From positions 14,942,678 through 15,006,677 of the forward strand of contig NC_065419.1 in assembly GCF_024362695.1 (NCBI RefSeq): a DNA stretch of 64,000 nt. The letters are read 5' to 3'. The stretch is from Pectinophora gossypiella. Lineage: Eukaryota > Arthropoda > Insecta > Lepidoptera > Gelechiidae. A program made the position numbers and the translations under genes. This document shows, piece by piece, positions 38,650 through 47,444 of the stretch. The first letter of the stretch is position 1. Each line of letters starts with the position of its first letter. The notes under the pieces were generated by a model, which saw only the letters and a list, made by a program, of their open reading frames with translations, was not told the DNA's origin and searched no databases.

Positions 38650-38949
38650 ATCATCATTATCATCAGCCCATTAACGTCCCCACTGCTGGGGCACGGGCCT
38701 TTTCTATGGATGGATAGGGAGATCGGGCCTTAAACCATCTTATTTATTAGTTATTTATTGATGGTTATTAACAACTGCTAATGCAGCCGGGACCAACCAA
38801 CGGCTTAACGTGCCTTCCGAAGCACGGAGGAGCTCGAGATGAAAACTTTTTTTTTATGGTCACCCATCCTATGACCGGCCTTTGCGAAAGTTGCTTAACT
38901 TCAACAAACGCAGACCGAGCGCGTTTACCGCTACGCCACCGAGCTCCTC
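38650..38949 (-). mobile_element. SINE-D, rearranged copy
   Basis: As 37484-37774, but TTATTTATTAGTTATTTATT replaces part of the body near 38740 and ACCAACC is doubled near 38795. TCCAAAT occurs on both sides (a 7-bp candidate target duplication). Confidence 0.8.
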
Positions 38950-38964
38950 CAAATATGAAGAAAC

Positions 38965-39080
38965 AATTATTTTTATATGCTTCTGCCATTACATTGTATT
39001 TTGGAATAATTATTTATCCGAGTAATGAGATAATAGGCAATTATCACGTTAAAGCTGTACAACGCCATCTATATTGTTAT
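38965..39080. repeat. Two-copy repeat, first copy
   Basis: CTTCTGCCATTACATTGTAT, CCGAGTAATGAGATAATAGG and ACGCCATCTATATT recur at 60660-60770. Class unknown. Confidence 0.5.
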
Positions 39081-39081
39081 A

Positions 39082-39389
39082 CAGGGTGTTAGTGACATCG
39101 TAACGAATACTGAGGGGGATGATTCAGACCATGATTCTGAGTTGATATCAAGTTTTTTTATTATTTTCAGTTCCATACTTTTGCGACGAAAACTTCCACT
39201 TGATATCAACTCAGAATCATGGTCTGAATACATACATGTATACATACATAAACTCACGCCCGTAATCCCAAATGGGGTGGGCAGAGTCACAAGTAATCAA
39301 AGACAACTTGCAGCCACTGTTGATACGATGTCGTAAGCTGGTCTGAATCATCCCTCAAAGTTTTCGTTACGATGTCACTAACACCTTGT
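39082..39389. mobile_element. MITE-P, split by a LINE tail
   Basis: CAGGGTGTTAGTGACATCGT to ATGTCACTAACACCTTG. Confidence 0.8.
39229..39338 (-). mobile_element. LINE 3' end (type Q) inside MITE-P, 9-bp target duplication
   Basis: Reverse: GTTGTCTTTGATTACTTGTG, CCCACCCCATTTGGGATTAC and GGGCGTGAGTTTATGTATGT. TGGTCTGAA is at 39220-39228 and 39339-39347. Related type Q ends: 42095-42179 (+) and about 50110-50215 (-). Confidence 0.85.
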
Positions 39390-39955
39390 GTTGGGTTGAT
39401 GGTGTTTCTTGCACGAATTACAGTGTATTTCGGAAATTAAACCACTTGTTATCACGTTGCGTTAATTTATTTACGAGAGCTTGTCACACTTTAACCTAAT
39501 TTGCAACCATAGTTATATAAGTAATCCATTATTGTATTCTTTGCTGCACCCACTGTTAAGTTTACCTACTAATACAAATGGTATACAATAACAGCTTGCA
39601 CGCAATTACTTTTATAATAATAGGTACCTAGACTATAGAACTGTCTACAAACATAAATAATAATTTGGGAAGAGCGAGGCCACCTAGCACAAGCAATGTA
39701 TTGCTTAAATGGTGTGCTTCCACAATTTGTGAAAAATGTTTTTGGAAGACAAATAAATATTTTTGTATTTTTTTTGTATTTTGTATTTGTCACAGAATTG
39801 CCATAGACAAAAAAAAATACCTTTCTATTTAAATTGATGATTGATATAATACTAAGGTAAGGTGGGATTTGTTTGTCTGTATGAATTTATTTTTACTTTA
39901 TTTATTTATTATATTTTTACATATTAGCTTTAAACAAGAACACCTTGTATGTAGG
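39390..39955. other. No gene or repeat recognised
   Basis: AT-rich. Confidence 0.4.
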
Positions 39956-39960
39956 TACTA

Positions 39961-40010
39961 TTTATACACCTCTGCCTACCCCTTTGGAGATACAGGCGTG
40001 ATTCTACGCT
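39961..40010 (+). mobile_element. LINE 3' tail (CTCTGCCTACCCC type)
   Basis: CACCTCTGCCTACCCCTTTG, GAGATACAGGCGTGATTCTA. Confidence 0.55.
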
Positions 40011-40329
40011 ATGTTACGTCAAACAAGTGTGTCATTCATCTGCCATTGATCATACTCTTAAATCTCTCTACTTTAAACTAATTCAATCAATCGTCAAGAA
40101 GTACTCCAAGGAAAGTGGTCCCAGCATTAGTAGCCATCCATCAAAGTTGGTTCATTGATTCGGCAGTTGTGCGTGCCGGCACCGCGTTAGGCGGTGTGGG
40201 GATCGATACAAGGCCAAGCGTTCACAGATGTTTCTGATACGATGATAATGGCTTATTGTGATTTCTTCACTTTCCTTATACGTTCTCTAGTTCATTAGTT
40301 ACATTAATTAGTTTTGACTAACACAGTTG
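40011..40329. other. No gene or repeat recognised
   Basis: Nothing supported. Confidence 0.35.
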
Positions 40330-40450
40330 GCTCGACCATTATATACGGCGATACGGCTCACCACCTATCACGTTGGTCTAACAGAAAGCTCTCTAAGGTG
40401 TTGGTTAGTTCATCTTGCAATGGGTGTACCTCTGTCCATAGTGTAGTGTA
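40330..40450. repeat. Repeat R copy, reverse of 50.4 kb
   Basis: GGCTCGACCATTATATACGG, CACCTATCACGTTGGTCTAA and TGCAATGGGTGTACCTCTG. Confidence 0.5.
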
Positions 40451-40499
40451 GTGTGTATTGTATAGTGCACGTATTAACATATTCAAGCTGATTCAAGTA

Positions 40500-40641
40500 C
40501 GGCCACGAGCAATAATATGTATACACTTTGGTACCATGTCACATTAACTTTTTTGACAAATTGAACTATAAGTCTCACTAAATGTCAAATATGTTAGTGC
40601 GAGAGAGTCCTAAAGTAGGTACATTATATTGCTCATGACTG
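40500..40641. mobile_element. MITE-2 copy
   Basis: CGGCCACGAGCAATAATATG-like left end (first base C at 40500) to GCTCATGACTG, TA flanks; 142 bp. Confidence 0.8.
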
Positions 40642-40652
40642 TACACACTATC

Positions 40653-40868
40653 TAAGGGTATTTTAAGTTATACCTGTCATTTTCTTATCCACTGAAAAGG
40701 AAAGGTACGGGCAATCGCCAGGCATAAAAATAGAACACACGTCAATTTTAGGCAGAAAAAAAATAAGTCTCCCAAAATTTTATATTGACAAATAATCTGA
40801 CAGAATTAAGTTGACTGCACACGTCAAACAGGTTGAGTATCAGCGGAATGCCTTTTTTCCCTTACTCT
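40653..40868. mobile_element. MITE-1, one half
   Basis: TTTTAAGTTATACCTGTCAT, AACACACGTCAATTTTAGGC and ACACGTCAAACAGGTTG; cut off where the LINE fragment begins. Confidence 0.65.
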
Positions 40869-40870
40869 TA

Positions 40871-41465
40871 CTAGCACTTCCTCGTTAGTAACTCTTTCAG
40901 TCCAACTTATTCTTTCCATCCTCCTCCAACACCACATTTCAAAGGCCTCGAGTCTCTCTCGTGTCTTTCAGAGTCAGCGTCCACGTTTCACATCCATAGA
41001 GGGCTATACTCAATACGAAAGTTTTGTTGCATCGTTTTCTGATTGCTTTGGCTATCATAGCTTTGAATAGGCGCGGCCTCCGTGGTCCAGTGGTTAAGCG
41101 ATGTGCTCACGATCCGGAAGTCCCGGGTTCGATTCCCGGTGGGGACAAATCACAAAAAAACTGTGTTCCTTAGTTTGGTTAGGACATTACAGGCTGATCA
41201 CCTGATAGTCCAAAAAGTAAGATGCTCCGTGCTTCAGAAGGCACGTTAAGCCGTTGGTCTCGGTTACTATTTACTTACTGATGTAAGTACGTAGTCGTTA
41301 CATGAGTCATGTCAGGGGCCTTTGGCGGCTCAATAATAACCCTGACACCAGGGTTAATGGGGTTGGTAATTTACCTCGCAACCCACACGATAGAAGAAGA
41401 AGCTTTGAATATGCACCCCTTGTTATGGATGACTTGTTTTGCCATTGCTAATAAGATCAGAGTAC
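40871..41465 (-). pseudogene. RTE-like LINE fragment, interrupted by SINE-A
   Basis: The reverse strand encodes KAMIAKAIRKRCNKTFVLSI, then ALYGCETWTL and, after a frameshift near 40950, FEMWCWRRMERISWTERVTN with EEVL. ALYGCETW..L and AFE.W.WRRML.I.W...V.N are standard C-terminal motifs of RTE-like retrotransposons. RT itself is absent. SINE-A (41070-41400) splits the AKAMIAK region. Confidence 0.75.
41070..41400 (+). mobile_element. SINE-A in the RTE fragment, 11-bp target duplication
   Basis: Complete. AGCTTTGAATA is at 41059-41069 and 41401-41411. Confidence 0.9.
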
Positions 41466-41893
41466 AAGAAAGAAAAAAAATAAAAATAAAAGTCTGTGTC
41501 TATTTTTATCTATATTGAATCGTTCTCAACGCTTCCGGTCGCCTCTATGTGCACCTAACTTTTATGTCGCGTGTCCATCGCTCGTTACTTATGAAAAAGA
41601 TTTAATCAGTGGAAGACTGACGCCGATGGATTACAAAAAAAAACGTACGAAACCCCGCGACGGTATCCATTAAAAAACGCGTTAGTCTTGATTTACGTTC
41701 GTGATACCGCATAATTGGGACCAAATGTAGGAAATGTTGCCACATTTTTGTGTAAATAATATTAATTTGAAACTATATTCGTTTTGCTGCAAAATAAACA
41801 CACATTTTTTATAATATATTTTTTACAGATAAACAAGTTAACCAAGGGTTGAACATGTTGAAATTGAACCTTTTAATTGTTTTTGTTTTTTAA
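41466..41893. other. No gene recognised
   Basis: AT-rich. A TATTTTTTACAG acceptor-like run at 41828 has no convincing exon after it. Confidence 0.4.
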
Positions 41894-41902
41894 ATTGTTT
41901 TA

Positions 41903-41990
41903 GAGAAGCTTGTCAAGATCAAAGCTAATGGAATTCCATAGTCTCTGCTTACCCCGGTGGAAAGTAGGTGTGAGTTTATGTTTGTATGTT
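41903..41990 (+). mobile_element. 88-bp LINE-W 3' end, 9-bp target duplication
   Basis: Codes for EACQDQS, a stop, WNSIVSAYPGGK-like residues and the GTGTGAGTTTATGTTTGTAT tail. ATTGTTTTA is at 41894-41902 and 41991-41999. Confidence 0.8.
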
Positions 41991-42011
41991 ATTGTTTTAT
42001 TTTATTCATAG

Positions 42012-42082
42012 GAGTGGAGAAAAAATATGTCGCCATGTCGGAAAAAGCATTGAAGAAAAAGGTAAAGGTTAAAAAAAAGTAA
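42012..42082 (+). other. Candidate host exon, Lys-rich end
   Basis: TTTTATTTTATTCATAG ends at 42011. One frame from 42014 reads VEKKYVAMSEKALKKK and goes on VKVKKK to a TAA at 42080-42082; a weaker donor (GTAAAG) follows base 42061. It lies between two tiny LINE tails and belongs to no repeat I know. It could be a last exon, an internal exon of 50 nt, or chance in A-rich DNA. Confidence 0.2.
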
Positions 42083-42094
42083 TTAAAGTAATGG

Positions 42095-42179
42095 CTGCAA
42101 GTTGTCTTTGATTATTTGTGGCTCTGCCCACCCCATTTGGGATTACGGGCGTGAGTTTATGTATGTATGTATGTATGTT
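42095..42179 (+). mobile_element. 85-bp LINE 3' end (type Q), 13-bp target duplication
   Basis: CTGCAAGTTGTCTTTGATTA, CCCACCCCATTTGGGATTAC, then ATGT repeats. ATTAAAGTAATGG is at 42082-42094 and 42180-42192, the latter overlapping the first bases of SINE-A. Confidence 0.85.
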
Positions 42180-42190
42180 ATTAAAGTAAT

Positions 42191-42455
42191 GGCCGCCGCG
42201 ATCCAGTGGTTAAGCGTTGGGCTCACGATTCTAAGGTCTTGAGTTCGAATCCCAATGGGGGACATAAAACTTTCTTTGTGAGCCCTGGTTTAAGTTGATC
42301 ACTCGATTGTTCGAAAGTAAGATTTTCTCGTTAAGCAGTTGGTGCTGGTTACTATTTACTTAAGTATGTAGTCGTTACTCATTACATATATTAATGATCA
42401 TGGTAGGGCCTTTGGCGGCTCAATAGTAACCCCGACACCAGGGTTGAGGACATCG
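42191..42455 (+). mobile_element. SINE-A, old diverged copy
   Basis: Head CCGCGATCCAGTGGTTAAGC; the module is broken (TTTTCTCGTTAAGCAGTTGG); body CTTTGGCGGCTCAATAGTAA. No GAAGAAG tail. Confidence 0.75.
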
Positions 42456-42629
42456 GTCAGTGATTTCACAACCGAAGGAGAATTAAGGTTGGGTCTTTTG
42501 TTAGCTTGCGGCTTTTTTTTTGACGTGACTTATTGTAGATTTGCCATAGATGGCATTAACTACTTGGCCGGACAAATGGGGAGCGCCGAAGGCTCTCACC
42601 AGGTACAACGTTTAAGACAATATGCCTGA

Positions 42630-42890
42630 GGGTGCCCAGTTGGGCGCGAACCTCGGCTCAGGGCGTCGTCTGAGAGGAAAAATATTTGAAAGAATTAGTC
42701 GACCCTAGTAGCGCTTATCGCTATACTATAAGTATTTCTATTCTATAAGCACTGATTGAGGGAAGTCGTCGACCACGCCGGCGGGGTCGGTATCGGGGTC
42801 CTGCCTGAAGTGTTTGGTGTCGCGAGCTGATTGGTTGCCTCTAAGGCTAGAGTAATCAGGTCGTCGGGATCGTATATTCCGTCCTTCTAG
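42630..42890. repeat. Repeat H, longer copy
   Basis: CAGTTGGGCGCGAACCTCGG, TATTTGAAAGAATTAGTCGA, ACCACGCCGGCGGGGTCGGT, CTGAAGTGTTTGGTGTCGCG and GGCTAGAGTAATCAGGTCGT. GC-rich against its surroundings, non-coding, class unknown. Confidence 0.6.
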
Positions 42891-43445
42891 CTTGCAGCTC
42901 TACTCACACATGTTGAGGGAATACGATCATAAGGTTTATGTATATAAACATAATATATGTATAGTTTTCCTCTCTACCTGTCAATTAATTACAAACACCC
43001 GAGGTTCCTGCCTCGCTAGATTTATATGCAAATTGTCAATTAGACCACAAAACAAGGCGGCCGACCGGCGGCCAATCCACCCAACCTTCAAACGAATTTG
43101 GAATAAATAACATTCATGAATTTGTATGCAAAATTCAAAACGACATTGCATTTTTAGTTTGATATAAAAGTTGAGTTTAGAATGTAGGTGATTCTTTGTT
43201 ATGATTGGACACGTCCTACCGGAAAAAATCTAAACTTCCCAATTTATGTCAACTAAACACTAATCAAATTTCGATTTAGGGAAACCTTATAATACCCACT
43301 GTAAAATGTAATTTATTTTTTATTCCTAATACTCGTATTTCATATTTTTCTGATAATCCATACGAAACATTGTGAGATGTAAAAAATTGCGAAGTATTTA
43401 AAATAACACCGAAATTAGTATCTGGAATTTTCCTTTTAATTGGGT
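42891..43445. other. No gene or repeat recognised
   Basis: AT-rich, short open frames only. Confidence 0.4.
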
Positions 43446-43450
43446 ACTTG

Positions 43451-43732
43451 TACCAGTGGTTTGAGCGTTCGGCTCGATCCGGATGTCCCGGGTTCAAATC
43501 CCGGTGGGGACATATCACGAAAATCACTTTGTGATCCCTAGTTTGGTTAGGATATTACAGGCTAATCACCTGATTGTCCGAAAGCACGTTAAGCCGTTAG
43601 TCCCGGTTACTACTTACTGATGCAAGTTAGTAGTCGTTACATGAGCCATGTCAGGGGCCTTCGGCGGTTCAATAGTAACTCAGACACCAGGGTGGATGGG
43701 GTTGGTAATCCACCTCACAACAATATAAGAAG
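43451..43732 (+). mobile_element. SINE-A, module shortened
   Basis: ACCAGTGGTTTGAGCGTTCG head; B-box GGTTCAAATCC; AAAGCACGTTAAGCCGTTAG is what is left of the module; AAGAAG tail. Confidence 0.8.
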
Positions 43733-43744
43733 TATTTTAAAAAT

Positions 43745-44171
43745 TACAAACGTTTATTTTATACCTCTTAAAATATTTTATTTCCACGAAAAAGCTTTAA
43801 ATAATAGAACAAAACATATTTTTCTTAAATTATTTTACATTTTGCGCGCACAAACGGTTGGTTACGTTACATTTCGCCCAATGACGTCACATTTCAACAA
43901 ACACAGGAACTGTCAAACAGTGTAACTCGAAACCTGACAGATAGTTTTTGTTTATTTTGTGATATGTGACGTCACACGAAGCTCAATCATGGCCGCCCGT
44001 GTTTCGGGTCTTGTAATACACAGAGGAAATACGCATTATTATTTTGTAAAAATAAAATAGGTATTTAAAAATGATCTTAATAAAAAATAACTATTAGATA
44101 ATTATCGTTAAATGATAAACTACCATATCCGACATATTTCGTGTTTTATTTTTAAAACTGACAAGTAGCCA
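43745..44171. mobile_element. MITE-Y copy, one end lost
   Basis: Reverse of 11405-11876: TTTATTTTATACCTCTTAAA, CGAAGCTCAATCATGGCCGC and AACTGACAAGTAGCCAA. Confidence 0.65.
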
Positions 44172-44422
44172 ATAGGCTAGTTTCCAACTAGTCAAATCAG
44201 TTACTCTTTACTAAACGTCAAAACACCAAATTACTATGGAATTTGTATGAAACAGCACATTGTGACGTCATAAAAAACGTGATAAAATGTCCGACTTATT
44301 TTTACGTTTTTCGTGATTAAAATTCATAAAGAAGTTAAATAGAAAAAAATAAAATGTTTTTCGTTGGTTTTAATACTGTCTTTTTTTAGTAATTAGAATT
44401 TCATAATTTATCTTGAACCTAG
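44172..44422. mobile_element. MITE-Z copy abutting MITE-Y
   Basis: GGCTAGTTTCCAACTAGTCA to TCATAATTTATCTTGAACCT. Confidence 0.65.
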
Positions 44423-44424
44423 TA

Positions 44425-44815
44425 CACGACCCAATTTTACAGGTTTATTTTCCTTTAAAAATTACAAAGAAGACAACTAAAACATAAAACAATAAGAAGC
44501 TTTAATGAACATTTTAAGAATCTTAAAAAATCTCGTTTCGTAAAGTAAAGGTTTTAAAAAGAAAGGCTTTTTACGATGTTCTTGTTTCGGACATTAGGGG
44601 ATCCTACCTGCCTTCAAAAGCCGTGACAGGGATGAATGCATTGCTATCTCCCTCTGACACAAACAGCCAATCTCGCATGAAAGGGTGATGGATAAGGGGA
44701 TAGAGGGTAACAATGCTTTGTAAAGCTTTCCGTAAAAACATTGTATAAATAGAGCAATATTTGAGGAAAGTGCTTCGCGAAAATGTGTGATTAATGCTCT
44801 AAGCATACTTAAGCT
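44425..44815. other. No gene recognised
   Basis: A reverse open frame (44594-44857) has no recognised domain. Confidence 0.4.
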
Positions 44816-44930
44816 AAAGTTCATGACCCAATTGGGGTAATCAGAGGTACATTTCATTCATGACATGATGAACTAAGTCGCCAACATGATAATGGTGAAC
44901 CGTATCGCCGTTAATGATCGACCCAACTGT
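44816..44930. repeat. Repeat R copy
   Basis: GTTCATGACCCAATTGGGGT, AATCAGAGGTACATTTCATT, CATGATGAACTAAGTCG and GTGAACCGTATCGCCGTTAA. Confidence 0.5.
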
Positions 44931-44989
44931 GTGACTTATGAAAATTACTCGTAAGATAAATTAATATAATAACTCATTGGTTCAAGTCC

Positions 44990-45055
44990 TATACTTGGGT
45001 TCGAACTGGCGCTCCCCGTTTGAGAAGCAGGCCAGTAACACACTGGATCACAGTG
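44990..45055 (-). repeat. tRNA-like fragment
   Basis: The reverse strand has GTGTGTTACTGGCCTGCTTC and GCCAGTTCGAACCC, an A-box/B-box arrangement. No matching acceptor stem was seen and no SINE body was recognised. Likely a head of another SINE family. Confidence 0.35.
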
Positions 45056-45059
45056 ACTA

Positions 45060-45688
45060 AAATGATTAGAGCTCGAGGCTTTTCGGCGGGAAACGGGAAC
45101 GGGACAGTTGCTTTCTTCATTGAGTAATCTAAATAATTAATACGAAGTGGTGTTTTGTGGTTAATGATCGCATTAAGTTAGTCGGAAGACATTCGCGAGT
45201 GTTATTATATTGGAGTATTCAATAAACAAAGTGTATCTGCCTATTTTCGCTTCGTGCCGGGAAGCCGCTTCATAACTCAAAAGTTTATGCGGACTTTTGA
45301 GTTAATTCGTTTGGGGTTCGGAGTAGGAGTCTACTCCGAGGGTGGGGGCTTAGGTTTCATCATCATCACCTTTCATCATTTCATTAATCATCAAGAAAAA
45401 AAATACGTCAGACATGGCTGTATGGGCATAGTTCCCTTTGCCTTACCCTTCGGGGAAAACAAAAAAAAAAATGATTAGAGCTCTAAGATTGTGAGATGAA
45501 ACGCTTTATAAATAGGCACTGTAGATAGAAAAGAGTCGATCGACTTACTAATATCGATTGATACATCACTATGCTAATGAACGTCTCAACACTAGCTTAC
45601 GTACTTTGACAGATATAATCCTTACCGCGCATTAAAGCTATTGTAAAATGTTATCTTTATTGAAATATAATCACTAATTGCACTGAAC
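45060..45688. other. No gene or repeat recognised
   Basis: Nothing supported; a MITE-T scrap (GACATTGAAGCAATTCATCT) lies at 45704-45730. Confidence 0.4.
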
Positions 45689-45871
45689 AGGGGGGTAAAA
45701 AGGTGACATTGAAGCAATTCATCTAAAAAAAAGGAATTGTATGGGACATACCTAATAGTCTACCATTTATGGTCGGTCATATCTCTACCGCGAGCAAACC
45801 AACGCGTCTCAATGTTTGGATCTTTTAATTTAATGTAATATCCTGAGTAACTACTAACATCCTGAGTACTA

Positions 45872-46198
45872 ACAGCCTCCGTGGTCTAGTGGTTAGAGTG
45901 TTAGGCTCACGATCTGGAGGTCCGGGTTCGATTCCCGATGGGGACATTGTCGAAATCACTTTGTGAGACTGTCCTTTGTTTGGTAAGGACTTTTCAGGCT
46001 TGAATCACCTGATTGTCCAAAAAAGTAAGATGATTCCGTGCTTCGGAGGGCACGCTAAGCCGTTGGTCCCGGCTATTAGCCGTAAAAACACCTCCACCAA
46101 CCCGCAATGGAGCAGCGTGGTGGAGTATGCTCCATACCCCCTCCGGTTGATTGAGGGGAGGCCTGTGCCCAGCAGTGGGACGTATATAGGCAGTTTAT
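45872..46198 (+). mobile_element. SINE-C, complete
   Basis: Head to CCCAGCAGTGGGACGTATAT and GGCAGTTTATG. The left flank AATATCCTGAGTAA (with a tandem near-copy) and right flank AATATCCTAAGTAA suggest an aged 14-bp target duplication. Confidence 0.85.
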
Positions 46199-46261
46199 GA
46201 AATATCCTAAGTAATACAATTCATTCAATTATTTGTGTGGGGTTTTATTATAATTACCAGC

Positions 46262-46385
46262 GCTCCATACAGGAATTGCATTGCATTGCATTGTTGGCAT
46301 TGCTTACTTACTTTTATATGTGCAACTGTCAAATTGCAATATTGCTTTTTAGATGAATTGCTTCGATGTGGCCTTTTTTTAATAG
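46262..46385. mobile_element. MITE-T copy
   Basis: GGAATTGCATTGCATTGCAT, CTGTCAAATTGCAATATTGC and AGATGAATTGCTTCGATGTG. Confidence 0.55.
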
Positions 46386-46439
46386 CCTGGTCGTTCTTTT
46401 TAATAGTACCTACGTATCTTTTGTATTTAAAAAACACTC

Positions 46440-46525
46440 TCGGCGATCATAAACGATGACAGGCGATCATAGACGATGACAGGCGATCATAGACGATGAC
46501 AGGCGATCATAACCAGGCGATCGTT
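46440..46525. repeat. 20-bp minisatellite, four units
   Basis: GGCGATCATAGACGATGACA repeats with one or two changes, ending AACCAGGCGATCG. Confidence 0.85.
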
Positions 46526-46544
46526 TCTAATCGCCTATTCTTCT

Positions 46545-46985
46545 CTCTTCTTCTACCGTGTGTTGTAACTCTGGTGTCAGGGTTATTAATATTGACCCGC
46601 CAAAGGTCCTTGACATGGCTCAAGTAGTGACTACGTTCTTACATCAGTAAGTAGTAACTGGGACCAACGGCTTAACGTGCCGAAGCACGAAGTAAGATGG
46701 TCTCGTCTTACTTTCGGATAATCGGGTGATCTGCCTGTAATGTCCAAACTAGGGATTGTTTTAAGTTTACGCGGTTATTATCATAATTAAAACACATAAT
46801 AACGGGTTCTTACCGCGTTTAAAATATCGGGAGTCTCATATCTCTGCTTTAAACGCGGTAAGAACCCGTTATTATGTGTTTTAATTACAAACTAGGGATC
46901 ACAAAGTGTTTTTTGTGATATGTCCAACTTGGGACCTCGGATCGTGAGCCCAATGCTCAACCACTGGACCACGGAGTCATTTCGC
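46545..46985 (-). mobile_element. SINE-A, split by an inverted repeat K dimer
   Basis: CTTCTTCTACCGTGTGTTGT through the module to CCACTGGACCACGGAG. The insert is at 46757-46887. Confidence 0.85.
46757..46887. repeat. Repeat K inverted dimer, 12-bp target duplication
   Basis: TTTACGCGGTTATTATCATA, AACACATAATAACGGGTTCT, GAGTCTCATATCTCTGCTTT, then GCGGTAAGAACCCGTTATTA in reverse. CAAACTAGGGAT is at 46745-46756 and 46888-46899. Confidence 0.85.
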
Positions 46986-46989
46986 CTGT

Positions 46990-47160
46990 TGTGTAGAGGG
47001 GACATGAAGTTTGTCGTCTACTTCAAAACGAATTCAAAACGTGGGCGGACACGCTTCGTGCCTACTTCATTAGTTTGTTTGTTTGTAATAAACTTTATAA
47101 TTAATCATAAAATTTACTAAAAAGCATATAAAAGATACTGAAAAAGTTTTAGCATTCTTA
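46990..47160. other. No gene or repeat recognised
   Basis: Nothing supported. Confidence 0.35.
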
Positions 47161-47164
47161 TCGT

Positions 47165-47444
47165 TCATTTAAGAGTCAAGCTCTTGTCGGTGTAGCATTC
47201 TCCATTCTTGTCTATCAAAGGCCAATTGTTTCACTTTCTCACTCATGAGAAAGTCTTAACACGACGTTCGCCTTCTATTTCATATAAAGCACATAATAAC
47301 GGGTTCTTACCGCGTTTAAATGGGGATATGAGACTCCCGATAGTAATATATTCTCTTTAATCTGTTCCATGTATGTTCTTCTAGGTCTTCCCCTTCCTCT
47401 CTTTCCTTCTATGATGTTTTTAATAAATTCGTCGTATCTTATAA
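47165..47444 (-). pseudogene. LINE-X C-terminus, interrupted by repeat K
   Basis: The reverse strand encodes LIRYDEFIKNIIEGKRGRGR, then PRRTYMEQIKE, a repeat K insertion at 47284-47345, and then a decayed rest with LAFDRQEWRMLHRQELDS-like residues. The same protein end is seen at 10432. The second LINE (47445) begins inside its upstream part. Confidence 0.75.
47284..47345. repeat. Repeat K fragment inside LINE-X
   Basis: AAGCACATAATAACGGGTTC, TTACCGCGTTTAAATGGGGA and GAGACTCCCGATA. Confidence 0.7.

Noticed and set aside
41829..41890. Exon after the TATTTTTTACAG acceptor
   Set aside because: No donor or sustained reading frame follows.
44990..45055. Functional tRNA
   Set aside because: B-box-like word only; stems do not pair on inspection. 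A covariance scan would settle it.
46440..46525. CRISPR-like array
   Set aside because: Units are directly adjacent without spacers and the sequence is eukaryotic.
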